A stretch of DNA of 64,000 nt from Mesorhizobium ventifaucium (GTDB taxonomy: Bacteria > Pseudomonadota > Alphaproteobacteria > Rhizobiales > Rhizobiaceae): NCBI RefSeq assembly GCF_935822925.1, contig NZ_CAKXZS010000009.1, positions 107,025 through 171,024 of the forward strand, written 5' to 3'. Positions 25,711 through 33,853 of the stretch are shown in pieces. Position 1 is the first letter of the stretch, and each line of letters opens with the position of its first letter. The position numbers and the translations under genes were made by a program. Under the pieces are notes generated by a model that saw only the letters and a program-made list of their open reading frames with translations, had not been told where the DNA came from and made no database searches.

Positions 25711-25835
25711 GGTACTGATGTCGGTGGCCGCGACGCAAAGCGACGTCGTGCGAGGCTATGGCTGGGCATTCGGCGCTGCATGCCTCTTTTACCTGGCTGC
25801 GGCCGCGGCTGCGATGAGGCTCACCAGGCAGGGTG
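25711..25835 (+). pseudogene. C-terminal remnant of an MFS-type transporter
   Basis: One plus-strand frame reads VVRGYGWAFGAACLFYLAAA then AAAMRLTRQG, which looks like the last transmembrane helix of a drug-efflux MFS protein (GYGWAFGAA-type). There is no upstream body and no good start. It abuts and slightly overlaps the 3' end of the broken LysR gene, with which such transporters are often paired. Short evidence, so tentative. Confidence 0.4.
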
Positions 25836-26827
25836 CTTGCGCAAGGACCGCTCCGAACCCTTATCCCATTTGATCGAGCCGGGACGAAGCTCACCCGGTA
25901 GTGGCCCAGCCTGCATTGCTGCTGCTTTGGCGTGACGCGCCAGCATGACCTCACTCTCGGCGACGACGTGATCGATAAAGGCGCGCTGGGCCGCCGGCAT
26001 GTGTCGGTTGCTCGGAAATACGACGTGAAACGCGCCGCCATCCTGCCGGCAATCGCCAAGAACACGCACCAACCTTCCCGATAAAAGGTCGTGCGCCGCA
26101 ACGCCGAGCGGCAGCAGGGCGATGCCGACACCGGAACGCGCAGCGCGCAGGGCAGCCTCGGCATTGTCGACAACCATCCGCGGTCTCAGCGTGCATCGAC
26201 AGCGCTGCCCAAAACCTGCAACGCGACGCTTCGTGGCTCAAGTGTACCGCCGAGCAGGATCAGGTCATGATCGTCCAGGTCGCCGAGCGTCGTCGGAGCA
26301 TGACGGCTCCGTAGATACTCCGGGCTGGCAACGAAGATACCTTCGACCGCGCCAAGACGTCGCGCAACGAGGCTCGAATCCGGCAGCCGGCCGGTCCTCA
26401 GTGCGACGTCGATGCGCTCCGCGACCAGATCGACATGTTTGTCGGTAAGGCGCAACTCGATGCTCACCTTCGGGTGCTGTGCCAGGAACGATGCTATCCA
26501 GTCCATGAGATGGTGCGTGCCCAGATAGATCGGCGCCGAAACGCGTAGGCGTCCCTCCGGCTCGGCACGAGCCGCTCGCACGAACTCTTCGGCCGATTGC
26601 AGGTGAGCGAAGCCGCGCTCGGCTTCTCGATGAAACGTCGCACCCAGCGCGGTCAACGTCACTTTCCGGGTCGTTCGATGCAGCAGTCGAACGTCCAACT
26701 CGCTCTCCAACTGCGCCACGCCCCGGCTGACCGTCGCCTTGCGAACGCCCAACGCGCGTGCGGCTGCGGAGAAGCCGCCGGTCTCAACCACCTTCAGAAA
26801 TAGGGCGATGTTTCCAGGATTCGCCAT
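25821..26827 (-). pseudogene. LysR family regulator interrupted by a frameshift
   Basis: The first 213 codons (26827 to 26186) encode a LysR-type HTH (FLKVVETGGFSAAARALGV, KATVSRGVAQLESELDVRLL) and part of the effector domain, then hit TGA. The rest of the effector domain continues in another frame (NAEAALRAARSGVGIALLPL, FPSNRHMPAAQRAFIDHVV) down to 25821. The frames can be joined near 26190, where the second frame reads TLRPRMVVDNAEAA. A single indel therefore breaks an otherwise complete gene. It is either a true recent pseudogene or a sequencing error. It is divergent from the Tat-SDR gene, its likely former target. Confidence 0.8.
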
Positions 26828-26922
26828 TGGTACAAATTTTCGAACGAACTTTCTCTAATGTCATGTCTAGCATGCCGGTGCCGACGCCGTCATCTTCTGA
26901 ACTCCCAACAGGAGTGAAGGTT

Positions 26923-27915
26923 ATGCCAGGTGGAAGGAGCATATCTCGGCGCAACGTCATCAAGACCGGCGCAGCCTTGGCGGTGGTAGCCGCCGCGCCT
27001 GCATTCGCGCAGCCGGCGCCTTCGGCCCCGAAGGTTGTCCTGATAACGGGGAGCAGTTCCGGCTTCGGTCGGTTGATGGCGGAAGGGTTTGCCCGTAGCG
27101 GAACACGCGTCCTCGCCACGATGCGCGATGTCCGCGAACGTAACGCGCAAGCGGCCGCGGACCTCGGCGCGCTCGCTTCGAACGGCTTGCCGCTGGACGT
27201 CGTCGAGATTGATGTGCTGAGCGATGAGTCGGTCACCGCAGGCGTCGCCCGCGCAGTGGAGTTGGCCGGGCGCATCGACATTCTGGTCAACAATGCCGGT
27301 ATCGCCGTACCGGGTCCTGTCGAGCTTCAGCCGCTGAGCTACTTCGCCTCCAACATCGACACCAATATGGGCGGCGCGCTCCGCATGTGCCGGGCCGTGC
27401 TGCCGGTGATGCGGACGCAGGGCAGTGGCACCATCATCCAGATGTCGAGCGCGCTCGGCCGCGCCATCGACCCAATGCTCGGCGGTTACTGCGCGTCGAA
27501 ACTGGCGGTGCAGGCGGCCGCCGACGCACTGGCCTACGAAGTGGCGGCATCAAACATCGAGGTCACGATCGTGCAGCCCGCCGGCGCTTATCCGACCAAA
27601 TTCCAAGCGAACGCCAAGCGCTACTGGCAGGCCATGATCGACCAGCCGGGCCAACCGAACCAGGCGGCGCTTGCTGCCTATCGGACGCACATTGAGGCGA
27701 TGCTGACGGATCTGGCGCCTGATGCAGAACTCGATCCGAAGGAGGTCTCCGATGCTGTCATTGCGCTGGCCGGGATGGAGTTCGGCACAAGGCCCGGACG
27801 CCTTGCCGTCGGCCCCTACAAGGACGGGCTCGATCCCGTGAACGCGGCACATGACGCGCTGCAGTCCGAAATGATCGCGCATAACCGCATCGCCGATCTG
27901 TTGAAGCTGCGGTGA
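26923..27915 (+). CDS. Tat-exported short-chain dehydrogenase/reductase
   Basis: This is a 330-residue protein. A twin-arginine signal (ISRRNVIKTGAALAVVAAAP, cleavage near AFA) precedes a classical SDR. The NAD(P) motif is TGSSSGFG, the structural motif NNAG, and the catalytic residues are Ser in MSSALG and Tyr-x3-Lys in GYCASKLAV. SDR enzymes are normally cytosolic, so a Tat signal is unusual. The ATG at 26923 has AGGAG 8 bases upstream and places the twin arginines near the N-terminus; earlier in-frame starts only lengthen the leader. It is divergent from the broken LysR gene, and a SnoaL-like gene follows after 55 bp. Confidence 0.85.
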   Translation: MPGGRSISRRNVIKTGAALAVVAAAPAFAQPAPSAPKVVLITGSSSGFGRLMAEGFARSGTRVLATMRDVRERNAQAAADLGALASNGLPLDVVEIDVLSDESVTAGVARAVELAGRIDILVNNAGIAVPGPVELQPLSYFASNIDTNMGGALRMCRAVLPVMRTQGSGTIIQMSSALGRAIDPMLGGYCASKLAVQAAADALAYEVAASNIEVTIVQPAGAYPTKFQANAKRYWQAMIDQPGQPNQAALAAYRTHIEAMLTDLAPDAELDPKEVSDAVIALAGMEFGTRPGRLAVGPYKDGLDPVNAAHDALQSEMIAHNRIADLLKLR

Positions 27916-27970
27916 GTTGCAGGCCGCGCTGCCGTCTTTGCTGAAACGATCCTTCAAGCCGAGGGCAGCC

Positions 27971-28399
27971 ATGAAAACCTTAGCCCATTCCGCGTCGACG
28001 GAACCGACCGAAGAAGCCTTGCGCGCCGCAGATCACATGCAATTAAAGGCCGGATCGAGTGGCGATCCGGACGCCATGGCGGCAATCCAGCATCCTAACT
28101 ATCTCGGCAACGCGCCGAACAATCGCGTCGTCGATGGCGAAGCGGTCCGCTCGCTCATGGCATCCGGGGCGATCGCCAGCGACAGCTTGGACCGGACGAT
28201 CGAACGCATTGCCATCACCGCAAACGTCGGCGTTGTTATGGGTCGAGAGACCATCGTTGCCACCTCAGGCAGCATCTCGGCCGAAATGTTCTCCGGGGGA
28301 CCGCTCGAGCGCCGGTTCACCAACGTCTACGTTTGGAGCGACGCGCGTTGGCGCCTGCTGGCAAGGCATGCCAATGTCATCCACAGCAGCCTTGGCTGA
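27971..28399 (+). CDS. SnoaL/NTF2-like small protein (DUF4440-like)
   Basis: This 142-residue protein matches the NTF2-like fold in outline. An N-terminal helix (TEEALRAADHMQLKAGSSGD) and a central region with HPNYLGNAPNNRVVDG are followed by paired strands ending FTNVYVWSDARWRLLARHAN. Proteins of this group bind or isomerise small hydrophobic molecules, and many have unknown roles. GAGGG precedes the ATG at 27971. It follows the Tat-SDR gene in the same direction, so the two may act together. Confidence 0.7.
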   Translation: MKTLAHSASTEPTEEALRAADHMQLKAGSSGDPDAMAAIQHPNYLGNAPNNRVVDGEAVRSLMASGAIASDSLDRTIERIAITANVGVVMGRETIVATSGSISAEMFSGGPLERRFTNVYVWSDARWRLLARHANVIHSSLG

Positions 28400-28436
28400 T
28401 GTCGGCTGATCGCCTTGCTCCGCTGAACGCTCCCGG

Positions 28437-28925
28437 TCACAATCTCGCCAGACCGAAGCCGGCAAAAGCCAGGGCGATACCTGATGCGATGGTTCGCGCC
28501 TGGTTCCAGAACTGCCACCGTTGTGAATAGTCCTGCCAGATCTCTCGCGCAGTCTCGATATCCCTGGGGACGGGAGTTGCGGCCAATGCCTCGTTCATCG
28601 GCACGTTCACCGCCAATGTGAGGAAGAGGCCCGATGTCAGATAGACGAGCGCCGCCGCAGCGAACCAGAACGCAGGCGATTTGCGGCCATTGAAACGCAT
28701 CGCGGCAGCCGTGAGCCCGAGGACGACCGGCGTCAGAAAGAATGCGGGAAAGAACACGGCGTTGCGAACCGATGCATTCATCGCCTGCATAGCCTCGATC
28801 GCCACTCGCGGATCAGTCTGGTCGAGCCCCCACATTGTGGAGCAGACCCAGGCGTAGAAAAATCCGAAGATCGCCCCGCAAAAGACGATCGAGGTGACCG
28901 ACAATCCTACGACCATCCCAGGCAT
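28437..28925 (-). CDS. DUF1772 (anthrone-oxygenase-like) membrane protein
   Basis: This 162-residue protein has four hydrophobic helices (about 5-28, 55-75, 85-108, 142-160). Family-typical patches include MQAMNASVRNAVFFPAFFLT, VNVPMNEALA, and REIWQDYSQRWQFWNQARTI. The family includes small membrane oxygenase-like proteins, but the substrate is unknown. The ATG at 28925 has GGAAG upstream. It is divergent from a TetR gene, and a palindrome lies between them, so it is the likely target of that repressor. Confidence 0.75.
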   Translation of the reverse strand: MPGMVVGLSVTSIVFCGAIFGFFYAWVCSTMWGLDQTDPRVAIEAMQAMNASVRNAVFFPAFFLTPVVLGLTAAAMRFNGRKSPAFWFAAAALVYLTSGLFLTLAVNVPMNEALAATPVPRDIETAREIWQDYSQRWQFWNQARTIASGIALAFAGFGLARL

Positions 28926-28970
28926 AGCTGCTTCCACTAAACCGTATCGTCGTGTACGCTTTCACATATA

Positions 28971-28986
28971 CGTACAAAAGTGTACG
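28971..28986. promoter_or_regulatory. Candidate TetR operator
   Basis: CGTACA-AAAG-TGTACG is a perfect 6-bp inverted repeat. A related half-element (CGTGTACG) lies about 20 bp to the left. It is located 45 bp from the DUF1772 start and 62 bp from the TetR start, suited to repress both. Confidence 0.65.
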
Positions 28987-29048
28987 GTTCTGGTCAAGCG
29001 GTTTCGAAGATCGGCACAGTTAGGAGATTGGCAGTTTCGGAGATTGGA

Positions 29049-29648
29049 ATGCGCGAAGACAGCAAGGCTGCGCGGCGGGCACAGATCGAGCGGGCAGCCT
29101 ACAAGCTTCTCAAGGAGAGAGGCTACGGCGGCACTTCCATGCTTGGCATAGCCAAAGAGGCAAAGGCATCAAACGAGACCCTTTATCGCTGGTATGGCGA
29201 CAAGAAGGGCCTGTTCAAGACGATGGTCGAAAACAATGCAAGGATGACGAAGGCGGCACTGGATGCGGCAATCAGGGACGAAGCCGATCCTCTGGCAACC
29301 CTTGAAGATGCTGCTCCGATCCTCCTTTCGATGTTGCTTGGCGAGCGGGCAATTTCCCTGAACCGCGCGGCTGCTTCTGACGAGAGTGGCGAATTGGGTG
29401 CGACGATCGCCGCAGGGGGCCGCGATTCGGTATTTCCGCTGATCGAGAAATTGATCCAGCGCGGCTTGGAGCGCAGTGCGCTGGCCGCCCCATCTGCGCG
29501 CATAGCGGCCGACTGGTTCTTGAATCTGCTGATAGGTGATCTGCAGATCCGACGGGTCATTGGCACTCTGCCGGTTCCTTCAGACAAGGACATCCATTCA
29601 AGAGCGGTTGCCGCGATCAGTGCGTTTAGAAAGCTCTGCAGCACGTGA
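29049..29648 (+). CDS. TetR/AcrR family transcriptional regulator
   Basis: This is a 199-residue protein. The N-terminal TetR HTH reads RRAQIERAAYKLLKERGYGG, SMLGIAKEAKAS, and NETLYRWYGDKKGLFKTMVE. The C-terminal ligand domain is of the group with WFLNLLIGDLQIR. It probably represses the divergent DUF1772 gene and itself through the palindrome at 28971. The ATG at 29049 has GGAG upstream; a longer frame from 28980 begins inside the operator and is not preferred. It converges with the MFS exporter gene. Confidence 0.88.
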   Translation: MREDSKAARRAQIERAAYKLLKERGYGGTSMLGIAKEAKASNETLYRWYGDKKGLFKTMVENNARMTKAALDAAIRDEADPLATLEDAAPILLSMLLGERAISLNRAAASDESGELGATIAAGGRDSVFPLIEKLIQRGLERSALAAPSARIAADWFLNLLIGDLQIRRVIGTLPVPSDKDIHSRAVAAISAFRKLCST

Positions 29649-29753
29649 CGGCAAAGATCGACCTGCGACCGTTCTCACACGTAGGGTGAGCAGGAGACGG
29701 CTGCTCCTGAGAGCAATGACAGCCTGGCTTAAGGCCGAAATCCAACTCAAGCT

Positions 29754-31016
29754 TCACCCGATCGTGGTCTCCTCCTCGAGCTTCCCCGCTTGCCTCATAT
29801 TGGGAAGAAAAACCGTCAGCAGCCCGAGCAGCGGCAAATACGAGCAGATCTGAAAGACGAAGTCGATGCCTTTCAGGTCGGCGACGACGCCGAGCACGGC
29901 GGCGGCGATGCCGCCCATGCCAAAGGCGAAGCCGAAGAAGACGCCGGCGATCATGCCGACGCGGCCGGGCACCAGTTCCTGGGCGAAGACGACGATGTTC
30001 GGGAAGGCCGAGGACAGGATCAGGCCGATCAGCACGGTCAGGATCATGGTCCATTCGAAATTGGCGTAGGGCAAGGCCAGCGTAAAGGGCAGCACACCGA
30101 CGATCGAGAACCAGATCATCGCCTTCTCCCCGTAGCGATCGCCGAACGGGCCGCCGAGCAGGATGCCCAGCGCCGAGGCGCCGAGGAACAGGAACAGCAT
30201 GACCTGCGACATCTGAACCGAAACGCCGAATTTATCGATGGCGTAGAAGGTGTAGTAGCTGGCGAGGCTGGCAACGTAGGCGTTCTTGGTCAGCACCAGC
30301 AGGGTCAGCACCGCCAGCGCGCCGATCACCTTGCGGCGCGGGAAGGGCGAGACGAAGCCTGCCGCCTTGCGGCTGGCAAGCGAGGCGCGCAGGCGGCTGT
30401 ACCAGCCGCCGACCCGCCACAGCACGATGATGCCGATCAGCGAGCCGACGGCAAACCACGCGATGCTGGTCTGGCCGAAGGGCACGACGATGAAGGCGGC
30501 CAGCAGCGGCCCGATGGCCTGGCCGAGATTGCCGCCGACCTGGAACAGCGATTGCGCCAGGCCGAACCTGCCGCCCGAGGCGAAGCGGGCGATGCGCGAG
30601 GATTCCGGATGGAAGATTGCCGAGCCGATGCCAATCAGTGACGCGCCGATCAGCAGCAGCCAATAATGTCCGGCATAGGCCAGCACGATCAGGCCGATCA
30701 GCGAAGACGCCATGCCATAAGGCAGCGAATAGGGCATCGGCCGCTTGTCGGTGACCATGCCGATCAGCGGCTGCAGCAATGACGCCGTCACCTGGAAGGT
30801 GAAGGTCAAAAGGCCGATCTGCCAGAAATCGAGACCATAATTGTCCTTCAGCAGTGGATAGATGGCCGACAGCAGCGACTGCATGATGTCGTTGACGCAG
30901 TGGCAGAAGCTCACCGCAAGGATGACGCTGAAGGCCGTCGCTTGCGCCGAAGTGTGGCTGGCCGTCGCCGGCGCGGCGGCGGCGGTGGCTGTCGTATCGG
31001 TCAAGGCAGGCTCCAT
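29754..31016 (-). CDS. MFS exporter, fosmidomycin-resistance (Fsr) type
   Basis: This is a 420-residue protein with 12 predicted transmembrane helices. The Fsr-group start FCHCVNDIMQSLLSAIYPLL is diagnostic. It also has IGIGSAIFHPESSRIARFAS and GGRFGLAQSLFQVGGNLGQA, then GRVGMIAGVFFGFAFGMGGI near the end. Members export fosmidomycin or other small compounds by proton antiport. The AraC-type gene at 31135 is divergent and is its likely regulator. A degraded copy of the 3' end lies at 24031-24250. Confidence 0.88.
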   Translation of the reverse strand: MEPALTDTTATAAAAPATASHTSAQATAFSVILAVSFCHCVNDIMQSLLSAIYPLLKDNYGLDFWQIGLLTFTFQVTASLLQPLIGMVTDKRPMPYSLPYGMASSLIGLIVLAYAGHYWLLLIGASLIGIGSAIFHPESSRIARFASGGRFGLAQSLFQVGGNLGQAIGPLLAAFIVVPFGQTSIAWFAVGSLIGIIVLWRVGGWYSRLRASLASRKAAGFVSPFPRRKVIGALAVLTLLVLTKNAYVASLASYYTFYAIDKFGVSVQMSQVMLFLFLGASALGILLGGPFGDRYGEKAMIWFSIVGVLPFTLALPYANFEWTMILTVLIGLILSSAFPNIVVFAQELVPGRVGMIAGVFFGFAFGMGGIAAAVLGVVADLKGIDFVFQICSYLPLLGLLTVFLPNMRQAGKLEEETTIG

Positions 31017-31134
31017 GGTCTCTTTGGCGGACGCTGCCGCAGGCGGCCCTTATGGCCCGCTGCCTTATAAGTTACTTGCCGGGCGACTTCTTTCGTGGTT
31101 TGGTCCAAAAGTTTCGCGAGTGGGCCATTAGCCA

Positions 31135-32025
31135 ATGCCGCATGGCAACGAAATCTTCAAAGCGGGCGAGACCGATCTCGACCAATTTACCGATCTCGGG
31201 CACTTCACCGATCTCGGGCAGTTGCATCAGCGCCGCTGGCAGTGGCTGGAGCAGGCCGTCGGGCCGGCGGTGGCCCTGCCGACCGAATATCCCGACGGTT
31301 ACCACGTGCCGCAGCACCGTCACAGTCGCAGTCAGTTGCTGCATGCGCTTGTCGGCGTCGTGCTGGTGACGACGCGGCATGGGCGCTGGATGGTGCCGCC
31401 CGATCATGCGATGTGGATTCCTGCCGGCACCGAGCATTCCGTCGAGATGCTTGGCGACGTAAGCATGCGCTCGGTCTATGTGATGCCGGACGCCATCGCC
31501 GGGCTGCCGGATGGCTTGCGCGTCGTCGGCATCACCGATCTGATGCACAGCCTGATCGTGGAATCGGAAAAGCTGCCGCAGGGCGCCGAGCTTGAGGGGC
31601 GCGGCGGGCTGATCATGAGCCTCCTGCTGCATGAAATCCCGAACCTACCGGAACGGCCGCTCGGCCTGCCTTTTCCTTCGGATCCAAGGCTCGCGGCACT
31701 GTGCCGGCGCTTCGTCGCAGCACCCTCGCCGCACGCGACGATCGATGAATGGGCCGATATCGTCGGCATGAGCCGGCGTTCCTTCACCCGCGCCTTTCAT
31801 CGCCAGACCGGATTGTCGTTGTCGACATGGCGCCAGCAGGCCTGCCTGTTCGCGGCCTTGCCGAGGCTGGCCGACGGCGAGCCGATCACAAGGGTGGCGC
31901 TCGATCTCGGCTACGACAGCGTGCCGGCCTTCATCACCATGTTCAAGCGAATGCTGGGGGCGTCGCCACGCGGCTATATGCGCGGCTCAAGGGACAACAT
32001 CAGGATGTCGACGGGTAGCGCATGA
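31135..32025 (+). CDS. AraC family regulator with N-terminal cupin
   Basis: This is a 296-residue protein. The N-terminal AraC cupin (VPQHRHSRSQLLHALVGVVL, WIPAGTEHSVEM) and the C-terminal HTH pair (TIDEWADIVGMSRRSFTRAF, TRVALDLGYDSVPAFITMFK) follow the NimR-like one-component layout. It is divergent from the Fsr-like exporter, which fits control of efflux by the exported compound. The N-terminus contains a short direct duplication (QFTDLGH-FTDLGQ), from an 18-bp tandem repeat at about 31186-31220. Its stop codon lies inside an 8-bp inverted repeat. Confidence 0.87.
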   Translation: MPHGNEIFKAGETDLDQFTDLGHFTDLGQLHQRRWQWLEQAVGPAVALPTEYPDGYHVPQHRHSRSQLLHALVGVVLVTTRHGRWMVPPDHAMWIPAGTEHSVEMLGDVSMRSVYVMPDAIAGLPDGLRVVGITDLMHSLIVESEKLPQGAELEGRGGLIMSLLLHEIPNLPERPLGLPFPSDPRLAALCRRFVAAPSPHATIDEWADIVGMSRRSFTRAFHRQTGLSLSTWRQQACLFAALPRLADGEPITRVALDLGYDSVPAFITMFKRMLGASPRGYMRGSRDNIRMSTGSA

Positions 32026-32044
32026 CCCCGAAAGGATCATGCGC
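32018..32044. terminator. Hairpin overlapping the AraC stop codon
   Basis: GCGCATGA (32018-32025) and TCATGCGC (32037-32044) form a perfect 8-bp stem around CCCCGAAAGGA. It looks like an internally deleted form of the GACCCCGAAAAGTGG palindromic repeat and may serve as a terminator between the convergent AraC and prs genes. Confidence 0.6.
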
Positions 32045-32071
32045 AAAAACAAGATAGCGCGGGCAGAGATT

Positions 32072-33007
32072 TCAGTCGAACAGGCTCGACACCGACTCTT
32101 CGGTCGCCGTGCGCGAGATCGCCTCACCCATCAGGTCGGCGATGGAGACAACGCGGATGTTGCTGGCGTCGAGCACCGCCTGGGTCGGCTGGATGGAATC
32201 GGTGATGACCAGTTCCTGCAGTTTCGAGGCGCCGATGCGGGCGATGGCGCCGCCCGACAAAACGCCATGGGTGGTGTAGGCGGTGACGCTGGTGGCGCCG
32301 GCGGCAAGCAGCGCATCGGCCGCATTGCACAAGGTGCCGCCCGAATCGATGATGTCGTCGATCAGCAGGCAATCCTTGCCGCGCACGTCGCCGATGACGT
32401 TCATCACTTCCGATTCGCCGGGGCGCTCGCGACGCTTGTCGACGATGGCAAGCTGGGCATCGATGCGCTTGGCGAGCGCGCGGGCGCGGACCACGCCGCC
32501 GACGTCCGGCGACACGACCATGACATTGGCAAGCCGCTTGTATTTCGCCTTCACGTCGCGGGCCATGACCGGCACCGAGAAGAGATTGTCGGTCGGGATG
32601 TCGAAAAAGCCCTGGATCTGGCCGGCGTGGAGATCCAGCGTCAAGACGCGATCGACACCCGCCCGGGTGATCATGTTGGCGACCAGCTTGGCCGAAATCG
32701 GCGTGCGGCCCGAGGCGCGGCGGTCTTGCCTTGCATAGCCGAAATAGGGAATGACCGCGGTGATGCGCTTGGCTGACGAGCGCATGAAGGCATCGATCAT
32801 GATGAGCAACTCCATCAGGTGATCGTTGGTCGGAAACGAGGTGGACTGCAGGATGAAGACATCCTCGCCACGCACATTCTCCTGTATTTCGACGAAGATT
32901 TCCTGATCGGCGAAGCGCCTGACGCTGGCTTTGCCCAGCGGGATGTTGAGATAGCGGGCGACCGCTTCGGCCAGCACCCTGTTGGAATTGCCCGCGAAAA
33001 GCTTCAT
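32072..33007 (-). CDS. prs: Ribose-phosphate pyrophosphokinase (PRPP synthetase)
   Basis: This 311-residue enzyme makes PRPP from ribose 5-phosphate and ATP for nucleotide, histidine and tryptophan synthesis. It shows the class I features: [50 protein letters not shown] and [12 protein letters not shown]. The PRPP-binding loop is [14 protein letters not shown] near residues 214-227. AGGAACGG precedes the ATG at 33007. The gene is monocistronic and converges on the AraC gene. Confidence 0.97.
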   Translation of the reverse strand: MKLFAGNSNRVLAEAVARYLNIPLGKASVRRFADQEIFVEIQENVRGEDVFILQSTSFPTNDHLMELLIMIDAFMRSSAKRITAVIPYFGYARQDRRASGRTPISAKLVANMITRAGVDRVLTLDLHAGQIQGFFDIPTDNLFSVPVMARDVKAKYKRLANVMVVSPDVGGVVRARALAKRIDAQLAIVDKRRERPGESEVMNVIGDVRGKDCLLIDDIIDSGGTLCNAADALLAAGATSVTAYTTHGVLSGGAIARIGASKLQELVITDSIQPTQAVLDASNIRVVSIADLMGEAISRTATEESVSSLFD

Positions 33008-33173
33008 GCACCGTTCCTGGTGAAGGATGGAGACTCTGGCAGACTCTCTTGAGCCCCTTAGTCGGGGCTTTTAGCGGCCCGTGCCGGTATTGCAAGCGTC
33101 GTGATCGGAATCCGCCGGCTAATCTCAATATACATGAACGGCGAGGAAAGCCGGCAACATGTCAGCCCGCCGG

Positions 33174-33803
33174 TCAGCCCGCTTGGCCGCCAAGCCATGT
33201 GGCAAACTGGTCGATGGTCTGGTCGGCGATCGCCTGCATGGTCTCCGGCGCGACCGCAGCCCAGCCTTCGCCATCATTGACCGAGGGCGCCTTCTGCTGG
33301 CCGTTGATGCGATGCAGCCGGTTGCCTGCCGGGTCATAGACGTCCCAGACATAGATGACGGTGGTATCCTTGCCTTCCGACATCGTCGAGAAATAGCCCT
33401 TCAGCACGTGCGTCGGGGTCTGGCCGGCGCTTCCTGCCAAGGTGATGCCGCGCTGCTTGGCTCGCGTCTGAAGCTGCGCGGTCAATGGCGTCGCGGCTTC
33501 CACCGACGCGCCTACGATCGGCGCCACCTGCAGACGGGTGCGTGCGATGACGGCGGCGCTCTTTGCCGGCGGCACGGTCGTGGTTGCGGGCTGTGCAGGG
33601 GCGGAAGACTGGGCCGTAGCGGAAGGCTGGGCGGTGGTTGCAGGTGCGGTGGCCGTTGCAGCCGTGCCGCTTCCGGCCGTTGGCACGGCCTGCGTCGACT
33701 GCGGGGCGATGGCCGAGGGTTCGAGAACGTCCTTCGCGTTGGTGCAGGCGGCCAGCGTCAGCGCCGCGAGCAATGACACGGTCGTCGCATGCGATCGCCT
33801 CAT
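33174..33803 (-). CDS. Predicted lipoprotein, function unknown
   Basis: This is a 209-residue protein. The signal has a lipobox (LAALTLAAC) whose Cys would be lipidated. A low-complexity Ala/Pro/Thr linker (about 25-85) leads to a conserved-looking domain with VLKGYFSTMSEGKDTTVIYV, WDVYDPAGNRLHRI and MQAIADQTIDQFATW. No catalytic motif is seen. It is the last member of the lgt-midA-pgeF-M24 run, 50 bp after it. Lgt, the enzyme that would lipidate it, is encoded at the head of the same run. The ATG at 33803 is favoured over an upstream TTG at 33812. Confidence 0.7.
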   Translation of the reverse strand: MRRSHATTVSLLAALTLAACTNAKDVLEPSAIAPQSTQAVPTAGSGTAATATAPATTAQPSATAQSSAPAQPATTTVPPAKSAAVIARTRLQVAPIVGASVEAATPLTAQLQTRAKQRGITLAGSAGQTPTHVLKGYFSTMSEGKDTTVIYVWDVYDPAGNRLHRINGQQKAPSVNDGEGWAAVAPETMQAIADQTIDQFATWLGGQAG

Positions 33804-33853
33804 TTGCCTCAAAACTCCCTGGCGATGAACGCCTCTTGCTTACCATTATGGAT

